Shown piece after piece: positions 36,647 through 45,915 of a stretch of 64,000 bases of DNA. The translations under genes and the position numbers were made by a program. The notes under the pieces were generated by a model that had not been told where the DNA came from, searched no databases, and saw nothing but the letters and a program-made list of their open reading frames with translations. Location: positions 1-64,000 of the forward strand of contig DJHM01000061.1 in the NCBI GenBank assembly GCA_002433075.1, written 5' to 3'. The stretch's first letter is position 1. Every line of letters starts with the position of its first letter. The DNA comes from Latescibacteria bacterium UBA6620. GTDB taxonomy: Bacteria; Latescibacterota; UBA2968.

Positions 36647-38065
36647 TTGAGCACCGACCTTTGCTACCTGACTGCAACCGACCTCGCACACCGTATTCGT
36701 TCGAAAAACGTTTCCGCTCGTGAGGTGCTCGACGCCCACCTCACCCAGATCGATCGGATCAACCCGAAGATCAACGCCATCGTCAGTAGCGTCCCGGAAC
36801 GCGCAAGAGCCGCCGCGGAAGCCGCAGACGAAGCGCAGGCCGGCGGGCAAGAACTCGGTGTGCTGCACGGCCTGCCGATCGCGCACAAGGATCTCGTCGA
36901 CACTGAAGGCATCCCGTCGACACAGGGTTCGCCCATCTACGCGGAGCATATTCCTGACGAAGATGCCCTGATCGTCGAACGCCTCAAGGGTGCCGGAGCA
37001 ATCACTCTCGGCAAGACGAACGTTCCCGAATTCGGGGCCGGTTCCCAGACCTTCAATCAGGTCTTCGGGGCGACGCTCAATCCATACGACACGACCAAGA
37101 CGTGCGGTGGCAGCAGCGGGGGTGCCGGGGCCGCTCTGGCCTGCCGGATGTTGCCCATCGCCGACGGGAGCGACCTCGGGGGATCCCTCCGCAATCCCGG
37201 AAACTTCAACAACATCGTCGGTTTCCGGGTCAGTCCCGGACGCGTGCCGGGCTATCCGAACGGAATCGGCTGGTTTCCCCTTTCCGTCCAAGGGCCGATG
37301 GCCAGAACCGTCGACGACACCGCCTTGATGCTCAGCGCCATCGCGGGTTTCGATTCGCGGTCCCCGCTTTCGATCACGGAACCTGGTGATCGTTTTCTTC
37401 AACCCCTGGAACGCGACTTCAAGGGTGCGCGCATCGCCTGGAGCCGCGATCTCGGCGGTCTGCCCGTCGACCGGCGCGTCACGGACGTCCTCAATGCCGG
37501 GCGCCAGGTTTTCGAGGATCTGGGATGTACCGTCCGGGATGCCGAACCCGATTTTTCAGGGGCCGACAAAGCGTTCAAGGCAATGCGAGCCTGGCGGTTC
37601 GAAATCGCTCAACGAGACCATCTCGAACACCATCGCCACAAGGTCAAGGACACCGTTATCTGGAACGCCGAAGCCGGACAGAAACTGACGGGCCCGGAAC
37701 TGGCCACCGCCGAACAGAAGCGCACCGAGCTCTACCATCGTTTCCGCATGTTCTTCGAGGATCACGACTTTCTCGTCTGCCCCGTCAACCAGGTCCCACC
37801 GTTCGACGTCGAGACCCCTTACATCACAGAAATCGAAGGTGTCCAGATGGAGACCTACATCGACTGGATGAAGTCGTGTTACTACATCACCGTAACCTGC
37901 CATCCGGCCATTTCGGTTCCCTGTGGGTTCACCCCGGAAGGATTGCCCGTCGGGATCCAGATCGTCGGTCGCTACCACGATGACTTTGGTGTGCTTCAAC
38001 TGGCCAAAGCGTTCGAGTCAGCCACGGAAACCTGGAAACGTCTTCCACCCGTGCTGGAGAGTTGA
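36647..38065 (+). CDS. Amidase-signature family amidohydrolase
   Basis: A 472-residue amidase with an intact Ser-cisSer-Lys triad: Lys81 in PIAHKDLVD, the cis-Ser in CGGSSGG (residues 153-159), and nucleophile Ser180 in GSDLGGSLR. The sequence up to SISVPCGFTPEGLP matches the fold to the end. It starts with TTG, and there is no strong ribosome site. Its broken paralogue at 8933 lacks exactly the two serine motifs, so this gene shows what is missing there. Confidence 0.93.
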   Translation: MSTDLCYLTATDLAHRIRSKNVSAREVLDAHLTQIDRINPKINAIVSSVPERARAAAEAADEAQAGGQELGVLHGLPIAHKDLVDTEGIPSTQGSPIYAEHIPDEDALIVERLKGAGAITLGKTNVPEFGAGSQTFNQVFGATLNPYDTTKTCGGSSGGAGAALACRMLPIADGSDLGGSLRNPGNFNNIVGFRVSPGRVPGYPNGIGWFPLSVQGPMARTVDDTALMLSAIAGFDSRSPLSITEPGDRFLQPLERDFKGARIAWSRDLGGLPVDRRVTDVLNAGRQVFEDLGCTVRDAEPDFSGADKAFKAMRAWRFEIAQRDHLEHHRHKVKDTVIWNAEAGQKLTGPELATAEQKRTELYHRFRMFFEDHDFLVCPVNQVPPFDVETPYITEIEGVQMETYIDWMKSCYYITVTCHPAISVPCGFTPEGLPVGIQIVGRYHDDFGVLQLAKAFESATETWKRLPPVLES

Positions 38066-38120
38066 AGGATCCTCATCTCTACCGAAAACGAAATGCTTCC
38101 CTACGCTCAGGATTCCGTGA

Positions 38121-38372
38121 ATGCACCCTCAAACTCGCATCAAGCTCTCCGACGAACCTAGGCAGCGTATCCTCGACGAACTCGTGAAGCTCTACCACAC
38201 CGAATTCGACGAAGAACTCAGCGCGTTCCAGGCCGAGCGCATCCTCGAGTTCTTCCTCAGAGCGCTGGGCCCGCCCGTCTACAACCAGGCTATCGCGGAT
38301 GCCAAGGCTTATGTCGCCGCCAGGATAGAAGACCTCGACGCGGAGTTCTACGAGCCCGAGGATCGGCAATGA
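38121..38372 (+). CDS. DUF2164 family protein
   Basis: An 83-residue protein with RIKLSDEPRQRILDELVKLY and RILEFFLRALGPPVYNQAI, the DUF2164 consensus. It is a helical family of unknown function, usually 80-90 residues. The stop overlaps the ATG of the mutarotase-like gene (ATGA), so the pair is coupled. Confidence 0.9.
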   Translation: MHPQTRIKLSDEPRQRILDELVKLYHTEFDEELSAFQAERILEFFLRALGPPVYNQAIADAKAYVAARIEDLDAEFYEPEDRQ

Positions 38373-39181
38373 TCGACCTGGCCAACGACCAACTGACCGT
38401 CACTTTGCTCGACCCTGAATCCGACCGCGACCGATTCGGCACGCGGTACTGTACCGGCGGATACATCTTCCAGATCGCTGACCGAAAGGTCGGAGACCTG
38501 TTGTCCGGCCCGACCTATCCGGAAGACTTCAACACATTCGACGGCCAGGGCATCCCCGACAGTTTCAACCAGCAGCCCTTGAGAGATCAGGATTCCCCCG
38601 GATCGGAGGCCCTCATCGTCGGGGTCGGACGGTGCAATCTGGAAAAGGACGAAGTCCTGGCCTTCGATGAATGGACGGTCTCTGCAGAATCGGACCACGT
38701 TCTCTTCTCCACCACACAAACCTTCCAGTCGTTCGAACTCGAGCTGAAGCGGCGGGTGTCGCTCCACGGCCGGACCATCCGGTCTTCCACCACCCTCAGC
38801 AACCCGGGAAAGCGCATTCCCCTACGATGGTTTCCTCATCCGTTCTACCCTCATCCCGACACCGACGAGCTCTGTCGCTTCAACATCGCAGTCTCCTTCC
38901 CTGAGAACGAGGGCTACGCGCTTTCGGAGAGCGGCTTTATCCGCCGCAGCCAGAGCCCCTGGGAATCCGGATACTTTCAGGCGCTCGACCACGACGCTAC
39001 CCAGCCACTCGTCGTGCTACAAAAGCATCCCGGTATAGGACTGGTGGGCGCCACCACGAGCTACGTCCCGGGGTTCTTCCCCATCTGGGGAAACGCCAAC
39101 ACGTTCTCCTGGGAACCCTACCTCGAAAGGACCGTCCCCGCTGGTCAGACGATGACCTGGTGGATCGACTACGAATTCTGA
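38369..39181 (+). CDS. Aldose-1-epimerase-like (galactose mutarotase fold) protein
   Basis: A 270-residue protein of the galactose-mutarotase-like sandwich. RFGTRYCTGGYIFQI opens the first sheet, SFELELKRRVSL lies in the middle and LRWFPHPFYPH and SWEPYLERTV supply candidate His and Glu. Catalytic His and Glu of the mutarotases are usually near these segments, but I cannot fix them. Possibly a sugar-lactone or hexose mutarotase that works with the Gfo and SDR enzymes. Start overlaps the DUF2164 stop. Confidence 0.72.
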   Translation: MIDLANDQLTVTLLDPESDRDRFGTRYCTGGYIFQIADRKVGDLLSGPTYPEDFNTFDGQGIPDSFNQQPLRDQDSPGSEALIVGVGRCNLEKDEVLAFDEWTVSAESDHVLFSTTQTFQSFELELKRRVSLHGRTIRSSTTLSNPGKRIPLRWFPHPFYPHPDTDELCRFNIAVSFPENEGYALSESGFIRRSQSPWESGYFQALDHDATQPLVVLQKHPGIGLVGATTSYVPGFFPIWGNANTFSWEPYLERTVPAGQTMTWWIDYEF

Positions 39182-39272
39182 GCCCGTACGGGTTTCTGCG
39201 CGGACGGCCCGTCGATGATCTACTTTGGTCTTCGATCGATCTGAAACGAAGCAGGAACGAAAGGAACCGGAG

Positions 39273-39824
39273 ATGAACACGGAAGACTGTATACTCTTCA
39301 GTGGCGGCGCGTCCGGCGCCGAAGGCGGCTTCGGCGAAAGTGCAGAAAATTTCGGCGTGGAGGAAGTGAACTTCACATTCGAGGGCCACCAGATCGTCCG
39401 GGAAAGAGGACGAAGGGTGCTGAACCGGGAAGAACTGAAGAAAGGCGACGTCAGCCTGGAGTACGTCTCCCGTCTGATGAATCGTCGCTACACGGAAGGC
39501 CCTCTGTTCCGAAAAGTACTCCAGAGCATCTGGTATCAGATCAACGACGGTCAGGAAATCTACGTCGTGGGTCTGATTCAGGAGGACAAGACCGTCAGAG
39601 GCGGAACCGGATGGGGCGCGGAATTCGCGAAGCTTTGCAACAAACCTCTCTACGTCTTCGATCAGAGCGTGTCGGACTGGTTCCGCTGGTCGGGCTCCGA
39701 CTGGTTAGGCTGCGCCGAGGCCCCTGTTATCGGCCACGCCCATTTTACGTGCACGGGCACACGCAACCTCGAAGACGCCGGCCGTGCCGCCATCAAGGAA
39801 TTGTTTGAACGTTCATTCAGTTGA
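39273..39824 (+). CDS. SLOG-like nucleotide-binding protein
   Basis: A 183-residue protein. FSGGASGAEGGFGESAENFGV is a Gly-rich loop at the first strand, followed by EEVNFTFEGHQ; later KTVRGGTGWGAEFAK and PLYVFDQSVSDWF appear in the order of a Rossmann-like SLOG fold. SLOG domains bind nucleotides or nucleotide derivatives. ATG 39273 follows AACCGGAG. A TACTTTGG box lies 45 bases upstream (39221-39228) and may be part of the promoter. Confidence 0.6.
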   Translation: MNTEDCILFSGGASGAEGGFGESAENFGVEEVNFTFEGHQIVRERGRRVLNREELKKGDVSLEYVSRLMNRRYTEGPLFRKVLQSIWYQINDGQEIYVVGLIQEDKTVRGGTGWGAEFAKLCNKPLYVFDQSVSDWFRWSGSDWLGCAEAPVIGHAHFTCTGTRNLEDAGRAAIKELFERSFS

Positions 39825-39851
39825 GCCCCGTCCACTCGCATCGTTGGTCAC

Positions 39852-39899
39852 AAAAAAAAGGAAATGGCGAAGAGGGCCGCACCCCATCTCCGCCATTCC
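39852..39899 (-). terminator. Rho-independent terminator for the minus-strand VOC gene
   Basis: On the minus strand GGAATGGCG pairs with CGCCATTTCC (one unpaired base) and a run of eight T follows. The stem starts about 20 bases after the VOC stop. Confidence 0.82.
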
Positions 39900-39921
39900 A
39901 CCAGACCATTCAGGGGCTTGG

Positions 39922-40293
39922 CTACTGCTGTTCCATAATCTCGATCTTCGCGTTGTCCGGCCCATTGACGAACATAATCCGAAAACCGCCCGCATCGGTC
40001 GGACCGCTCCAGATATCGATGCCCGAGTCCTTGATGTGGGCGACCGTTGCGTCGAAGTCGTCGGTCGTAAGCGCGATGTGGTCATAGGCTTTGAGACGAG
40101 ACAGTTCGACGTCACTGGACTCACGATCGGTGATCGTGATCGTCACATCGCCCAGGTGGGCACGGATCCAGGTCGCCCCGCCACGCTCGTAGGGATCGTC
40201 CAGCGCGGCGCCAAAAAGCGTCTTGTACCACTCGGCGGCGGCGTGGGGGTCGGAGGACTCGTGATGGACGTGATTGAGGGAATAGTTCGGCAT
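39922..40293 (-). CDS. VOC/glyoxalase-family protein
   Basis: A 123-residue vicinal-oxygen-chelate protein with the usual pair of beta-alpha-beta-beta-beta modules: NHVHHESSDPHAAAEWYKTLFG at the start, KAYDHIALTTDDFDATVAHI in the middle and GGFRIMFVNGPDNAKIEIME at the end. His and Glu ligands are present. The substrate is unknown. It is convergent with the SLOG-like gene and ends at a good terminator. Confidence 0.88.
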   Translation of the reverse strand: MPNYSLNHVHHESSDPHAAAEWYKTLFGAALDDPYERGGATWIRAHLGDVTITITDRESSDVELSRLKAYDHIALTTDDFDATVAHIKDSGIDIWSGPTDAGGFRIMFVNGPDNAKIEIMEQQ

Positions 40294-40478
40294 TCTCGGC
40301 TCCTGTTGATGATGGACTTCTCTGTCTGATTCTCCCGCGAAGGCTACAAGTTAATCATCAGGTCCCTCCCACCACAATGACTATGAACAGGCCGGCGAAC
40401 CAGGAAGGTCCTCCGCACACTCCGACACGCCTTGCCGACAACTGGTGGCAGAGGCCGGCCCACTGAGGTTTCTCTCCG

Positions 40479-43175
40479 ATGCCCACCTGGACCACAGAAG
40501 GTTTCGATGCATTCCGCGCCGGCGATTTCGGTAACGGGGGCCAGAATCTCTATGTCTCGAGGGCCGGTGTCCTCCAGCGAATCCACCACTTCGACCTCGA
40601 CCAGAACGGGTTTCTAGACATCGTCATCTGCAACAGCCAGGCGCACTACGAGATGCCGCCCGCCGGCGTCTACCGTGACCCGCTCGGCGACTGTGTGCAT
40701 CAGGAGCTCCCAGCCGACGGCGCACGATCGGCCGCCCTACTCGACCTGAACGGCGACGGGTACGACGACCTCGTCTTGGGAAACCGTTACAACGGAGTCG
40801 ACCCCTTCGTCAACGCGACCGTCTACTACGGTGGACCGGAAGGGTGGGGCGAACGAAGAATCCAGCGACTTCCGGCGCCTCGCTGCACGTCCGTCGCGGC
40901 GGGGGACTTCAACGGCGACGGCCGTTCGGATCTCGCCTTTCTCTACACAGATCTCAAGACGGGAAGCAACAAGGTCCGATTGTTCTACCAGTCCGAACTG
41001 GGTTTCGAACCCCGGCGCTTTGTCGACCTGGACATCGACGGCGACCAAATCGGCGCCGGAGATCTCGATAGCGATGGGGTCGCCGAGCTTCTCGCGCGAT
41101 CGGAAGACGGAGAGATTTCCATCTACTGGGGATCGCCCAAGGGACTCGACCTGTCGAGGTGCACGCCCCTTCCGATTGCGGGCGAGCAAGTCCAGGACAC
41201 GGTCAGCGACCTCGACCGAGCGTCCAACGAATACGTCCAGGATGCGAAGCCCCTCGTGCAGGTTCTTCAGTTGGCCGATCGGACCTTCGTGTTTGCCGCC
41301 CTCGCGGACAGGGCGTTGCTCGTGCCCGTTGGAGCCGATCGATCGTTCGGGGACGCCCTCGAGTTCGAATGTGAGCTTCCATTCGCCGCTGCCGTCGGTG
41401 ACATCAACGGCAACGGGCATCCTGAAATCGTCTTCGCCTGCCGTGAACCTACCGAGAAGCCCGACGAGGAGCGCTCGTGGGTCTACTGGGGTGAAACCGA
41501 GGGCTTCAATGAAAGTCGCAGGACGGCCCTGTCCACATACCGAGCCTGCGACGTCGCGCTCGCCGATTTCAGCGGGGACGGATGTGACGACATCCTCATC
41601 TGTCAGTGCCACACCGCCGACTGGAACACACGGGACTCTCTCCTCTTTCGGGGAGCTTCGGAAATCGCTGAGCCGGTCGGGCTGACCGCTCACGACGCCC
41701 GACGCGTTTTCGCCACCGGCGCAAGTGGGACCGGGACGACCGACGTCGTCTTCGTCAACCATCAAGGCCGGCAGAAAACAGAGACCGTCGACATTTCGAT
41801 CTATCCAGGCAACGCCGAGGGCTATTCAGAGGACCGACGTCAGGATCTTCCGGGATTCGGAGCCGTCTGTGCGCTCTGCTGCGATTTCGAAGACAAAGGC
41901 AGTGCGGATCTGCTACTGGTTAATTCGGCCCACAATACCCCCTCCCACGACCCAGGTTCCTTCCTTTACAAGAACCACAGCGGGTTCGAGACGCCCCACT
42001 CGGTTACCCTCGCCACAGAGATGCCCCACGGGGCCTGCTGCGCTGATTTCAATCGCGACGGCTACCTCGATCTCGTGTTCAGCTGTGCGTCCAAGCCCGA
42101 GATTCACATCTTCCACGGGGGTCCCGAAGGGTTCCCATCGTCCCCCGAACGCATCGTCCTCGACGAAGAATACAGCTGTGCGCTCTTCATCTACGCTGTC
42201 GACCTGAACAACGACGGCTGGCTGGATCTCGTCCTTCCCGAAAGCAAGACCGACCGCAGCCTGATCCTCTGGGGCGGTCCCGATGGGTTCTCTTACGAGC
42301 GATGTCAGCATCTTTCCGTATGGAAAGCGATCTGCGCCCGGGCCGCCGACCTGACAGGGAACGGCTACGCCGATCTGATTCTGGGCAGTGCCCCACCCTC
42401 TGTCGGCGAACCTCACGACTGTTTCGTCACGATCTACTGGAACGGCGCCGACGGCCTTCGCGAAGATCGGAGAACGTTGCTCCCTGGCAACGGCATCGAC
42501 TCTGTTGCGGTCGGGGACTTCAACAACGACGGCCTCCTGGACCTTTTCGTCCCCTCCTACTCGGACAGCAAAAATCGCGACCTCGATTCCCTGATCTACT
42601 GGAACACCCACGAGCAAGGGTTCTCTGCCGCGAACCGGACGCGCTTGTTCACACACGCTCCTGCCGGCAGTCTCGCTGCCGATCTGAATGAGAATGGCTG
42701 GACCGACCTTGTCGTCGGAAACCATAAGATCGAAGGAGATCACGTCGGGTGGTCGGCCGTCTACTGGAACGGCCCCAACGGATTCTCGGACCGCAACACC
42801 ACCCACCTTCCATCAGCCGGTCCCCACGGGATGTTCTGCGTCGATCCCGGCGATGTGCTGGATCGCAGGGACGAAGAGGTCTACACGTCGGCTACGAGGC
42901 ACCTCCCAGGGATCACACGCGCAACCGACGTCACCTGGGATGCAGCGCTGCAGCCCAAGACCTGGCTGAAGGCTCAGATCCGGTCCGCGGCCAGTGAGCC
43001 TGCTCTCGACGAGGCAACGTGGAAAGGGCCGGACGGTCCCGATTCGTGGTTCGACGGCCAAGGCCCCGGTAACCTTGAGACCGAAGGCGAATGGCTTCAG
43101 TATCGGTTGGTCCTGGGTGCACGCAACAGCGGCTGCACCCCTCGTGTGACCGCCATTCACCTGGAATGGGAATGA
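40479..43175 (+). CDS. FG-GAP/VCBS-repeat beta-propeller protein
   Basis: An 898-residue protein made of many FG-GAP/VCBS repeats of about 60 residues, each with an Asp-rich Ca-binding turn such as DLDQNGFLDIVI, DLNGDGYDDLVLG, DFNGDGRSDLAF, DFSGDGCDDILI, DLNNDGWLDLVLP, DFNNDGLLDLFVP and DLNENGWTDLVVG. The pattern is that of integrin alpha propellers. Several repeats hold Cys pairs, suggesting disulfides, yet I see no signal peptide at the predicted start. The last 100 residues form a separate domain ending VTAIHLEWE. It overlaps the GH106 gene by four bases, so the propeller probably supports or presents the glycosidase. Confidence 0.88.
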   Translation: MPTWTTEGFDAFRAGDFGNGGQNLYVSRAGVLQRIHHFDLDQNGFLDIVICNSQAHYEMPPAGVYRDPLGDCVHQELPADGARSAALLDLNGDGYDDLVLGNRYNGVDPFVNATVYYGGPEGWGERRIQRLPAPRCTSVAAGDFNGDGRSDLAFLYTDLKTGSNKVRLFYQSELGFEPRRFVDLDIDGDQIGAGDLDSDGVAELLARSEDGEISIYWGSPKGLDLSRCTPLPIAGEQVQDTVSDLDRASNEYVQDAKPLVQVLQLADRTFVFAALADRALLVPVGADRSFGDALEFECELPFAAAVGDINGNGHPEIVFACREPTEKPDEERSWVYWGETEGFNESRRTALSTYRACDVALADFSGDGCDDILICQCHTADWNTRDSLLFRGASEIAEPVGLTAHDARRVFATGASGTGTTDVVFVNHQGRQKTETVDISIYPGNAEGYSEDRRQDLPGFGAVCALCCDFEDKGSADLLLVNSAHNTPSHDPGSFLYKNHSGFETPHSVTLATEMPHGACCADFNRDGYLDLVFSCASKPEIHIFHGGPEGFPSSPERIVLDEEYSCALFIYAVDLNNDGWLDLVLPESKTDRSLILWGGPDGFSYERCQHLSVWKAICARAADLTGNGYADLILGSAPPSVGEPHDCFVTIYWNGADGLREDRRTLLPGNGIDSVAVGDFNNDGLLDLFVPSYSDSKNRDLDSLIYWNTHEQGFSAANRTRLFTHAPAGSLAADLNENGWTDLVVGNHKIEGDHVGWSAVYWNGPNGFSDRNTTHLPSAGPHGMFCVDPGDVLDRRDEEVYTSATRHLPGITRATDVTWDAALQPKTWLKAQIRSAASEPALDEATWKGPDGPDSWFDGQGPGNLETEGEWLQYRLVLGARNSGCTPRVTAIHLEWE

Positions 43176-45655
43176 TCGACCACGAGGATGTCGACCATCG
43201 CCCGATTCCTCCTGAGGATCGCCCCGTGAGCCTCGATCACGCGTTCGAAAGCTTCCTCGATCCCCCTCGGGAGTTAGGCCTGATTCCGTTCTGGTTCTGG
43301 AACGACGACCTTGAGGAAGACGAGCTGATTCGACAGCTGCACGCCTTCCACGAGGCGGGGTTCGGAGGGGTGATGCCCCACGCGAGGGTTGGACTGTCGC
43401 ACCGGGTCGGCTACCTGACCGACGAGTTTTTCCGGCTGATGCGAAGGGTCGTCGAGGAAGCCGCCTCGCTGGAGATGAAGGTGATCCTCTACGACGAGGG
43501 GTCTTATCCCTCGGGGTCCGCGTGCGGTGCCGTCGTCGCCGAAAACTCTGACTTCGCCTCCCGCGGTATCCTGCTGTGGACCCGCGACATCGAAGGTCCT
43601 CACTCAGGCTTCTGGAGACCGAACACCGGCCGTGCGATGGAAGATCGCCACGTCTGTACCGTCCTGGGGCGCGTCGACCCGAATGGCAGAATCGAAGCGC
43701 GTTCGGTCGAACGACTCCAACCGTACGACCACAACATCTTCAAAATCGACGTAGCCGACGGTGTCTGGAAAGCAATGAGCGTGTGGGACGTCGCGAGCGG
43801 AGGGATTATTCGCGGTGTCTACGAGGACCAGGAAGACGGACACGCAACCGCGCCGCCAGCTGGTAACATCCTCGATCCGGAAGCCGTTGCGTGCTTCCTG
43901 CAGCTCACTCACGATCGATACTTCGAGGAGCTGAGCGAGTATTTCGGGAACACCGTCATCGCGATGTTCACGGACGAACCCAGCGTCCTGGGTAAAGGGC
44001 CGAAGCGACAGGGCCGCGACAACGGGGCTCGGACCACGATGAAACCCTGGACGACGGGACTCGACAACGAGCTGGCCGAGAGATGGGATGAAGATCCAGG
44101 GGCCTGGCTACCCGCGCTCTGGCTCGATTATGACGAAAGAACCGAGGCTTTTCGGCAGCGTTTCAACGACACGGTCCAGAGTCGCCTCAGCCACGTCTTC
44201 TACGCGGCCCAGTCTGAGTGGTGCGAGAGACACGGCATCGAGCTGACTGGGCATCCCGCGGAGAGCAACGATCTCTCGTCGCTCCGTCTGTTCCAGATGC
44301 CCGGACAGGATATGGTCTGGCGCTACGTCGAGCCCGACCGCCCAACCGCGATGGAAGGCGCCCACAGCGTCGCAGCCAAGGCCGCCACCAGCGGCGCTCG
44401 TCTGAGCAACCGACGCCGGATTCTGACCGAAGTCTGCGGAGCCTACGGTTGGCGGCTCACCCTCGACGAAGTCAAGTGGCTGTTCGATTGGCATCTCGTC
44501 CGCGGCAACAACCTCGTCAACCCACACGCCGTGTTCTACTCCATTCGTGAACGACGCGCGTGGGAGAGTGAGCCCGACCTTGCCCTTCACAACGTGTGGT
44601 GGCCCTACTTCCCCGCCATCGCTCACTACACTCGCCGCATTTCCTGGCTCCTCACCGACGGAGAACACATCTGCGATGTCGCCATCCTGGGCGACGGCAA
44701 CGACCTGCCGTGGAAGGCGGCGAAACAGCTCTACGAGCGGCAGATCGATTTCCTCTATCTGGATGACGTTGCCGTCGCCGGCTCATTCGTGAAAGATGGG
44801 CGTCTGTGTGTCGGCCCACAGCAGTACCGGGTCGTCGTCGTGGACGACCTGCCCGAGATGACCGAAAACGCACGAAGCCGCCTCGATGCGTTCGCCGCCA
44901 CGGGCGGAACGGTTATTCAGTTCCCGTCCGAGTCTGCCTTGCCTGAAGAAATCGACCGAGCCGTGGCGCCCGATGTCCGGCTCAGCCCCGCCGATCCCGC
45001 CCTGCGATTTATGCGCTACCGCAAGAGCGGTCTCGACTTCTATCTTCTCGTCAACGAAGGCGAACGACCGATCCAGGGCGAACTCCAGCTGTCTCTGCAG
45101 GGAAGCGTCCACGTCTGGGATCCACTCAACGCCGCACGACTTCCGGTCTGGGGCACCTCCACCTCGGACGGCCTCGCCATCGACCTCAACCTCGAACGTC
45201 GGGAAACCCGGGTGATCGCGGTCGACCCGTCCGGCACGTTCTCTCCGGACCCGGATCCGGTCCGCACATCGAGATCTTGCACACCGGTCGATTCAGGCTG
45301 GGTTGTAAAATCGTTGGATGGACTTCGGGTATTCGACCGTCTCGGTGACTGGTCCCGGAAGGAAGGATGGGAATTGTTCTCGGGAATGATGACCTACGAA
45401 ACCGACCTGCACGTAGAGAAGGACGGCCGGGTAGAGCTCGACCTCGGTCGCGTGGGTGACATTGCCGACGTGCGCGTCGACGGGAAGTCGGCGGGAACAC
45501 GGATGTGGGCGCCGTATCGCCTAGACCTGGGAACGCTCACTGCCGGCCGGCATCAGCTTGAGATCAGGGTCACCAACTCGATGGCCAACGCCTACGAAGG
45601 AATACAACTCCCGTCAGGCCTGATGGGCCCCGTCACGGTGGAAGTGGAAACGTGA
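43172..45655 (+). CDS. GH106-like glycoside hydrolase (alpha-L-rhamnosidase family)
   Basis: An 827-residue protein. GLIPFWFWNDDLEEDELIRQ (about residues 36-55) and KVILYDEGSYPSGSACG (about 103-119) are typical of GH106. HGIELTGHPAESND and ILTEVCGAYGW follow, with candidate catalytic Glu residues. A beta-sandwich C-terminal domain (about residues 720-827) ends at MGPVTVEVET. The start overlaps the FG-GAP stop and the end overlaps the YwbE start. Alpha-L-rhamnosidase activity is likely for the family; no signal peptide is seen. Confidence 0.85.
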   Translation: MIDHEDVDHRPIPPEDRPVSLDHAFESFLDPPRELGLIPFWFWNDDLEEDELIRQLHAFHEAGFGGVMPHARVGLSHRVGYLTDEFFRLMRRVVEEAASLEMKVILYDEGSYPSGSACGAVVAENSDFASRGILLWTRDIEGPHSGFWRPNTGRAMEDRHVCTVLGRVDPNGRIEARSVERLQPYDHNIFKIDVADGVWKAMSVWDVASGGIIRGVYEDQEDGHATAPPAGNILDPEAVACFLQLTHDRYFEELSEYFGNTVIAMFTDEPSVLGKGPKRQGRDNGARTTMKPWTTGLDNELAERWDEDPGAWLPALWLDYDERTEAFRQRFNDTVQSRLSHVFYAAQSEWCERHGIELTGHPAESNDLSSLRLFQMPGQDMVWRYVEPDRPTAMEGAHSVAAKAATSGARLSNRRRILTEVCGAYGWRLTLDEVKWLFDWHLVRGNNLVNPHAVFYSIRERRAWESEPDLALHNVWWPYFPAIAHYTRRISWLLTDGEHICDVAILGDGNDLPWKAAKQLYERQIDFLYLDDVAVAGSFVKDGRLCVGPQQYRVVVVDDLPEMTENARSRLDAFAATGGTVIQFPSESALPEEIDRAVAPDVRLSPADPALRFMRYRKSGLDFYLLVNEGERPIQGELQLSLQGSVHVWDPLNAARLPVWGTSTSDGLAIDLNLERRETRVIAVDPSGTFSPDPDPVRTSRSCTPVDSGWVVKSLDGLRVFDRLGDWSRKEGWELFSGMMTYETDLHVEKDGRVELDLGRVGDIADVRVDGKSAGTRMWAPYRLDLGTLTAGRHQLEIRVTNSMANAYEGIQLPSGLMGPVTVEVET

Positions 45656-45915
45656 GTCTCTCAAGGGACGGCACTCGCCGAGAGGACATTCAGCCGGGCG
45701 CCCACGTCCTCATCGTCCTCAAGAAAGATCAGCGTACCGGAAAGACAACCGAAGGCTTCGTCAAAGATATCCTGACCCGATCGCCCCGTCACAGCCGTGG
45801 CATCAAGGTCCGGCTCACCACGATGGCCGTCGGACGCGTCCAGAAGATCCTGCCTTCACATCCGGGCGGGTCACCGAAGGCACCACAACCCGACCGAGGA
45901 CAGGACTCGACTTGA
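45652..45915 (+). CDS. ywbE: YwbE-family protein
   Basis: An 87-residue protein with VLIVLKKDQRTGKTTEGFVKDILT, SRGIKVRL and AVGRVQKIL, the DUF2196/YwbE signature (a small KOW-like nucleic-acid-binding fold suspected from family reports). The last 20 residues are a disordered tail beyond the family domain. It begins with GTG and its start overlaps the GH106 stop by four bases; its stop overlaps the SDR start. Finding it translationally sandwiched between two sugar genes is unusual, since it is usually a stand-alone gene. Confidence 0.85.
   Translation: MSLSRDGTRREDIQPGAHVLIVLKKDQRTGKTTEGFVKDILTRSPRHSRGIKVRLTTMAVGRVQKILPSHPGGSPKAPQPDRGQDST

Noticed and set aside
40377..40466. A 29-codon frame upstream of the FG-GAP gene
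   Set aside because: Too short, no ribosome site and no recognisable pattern.
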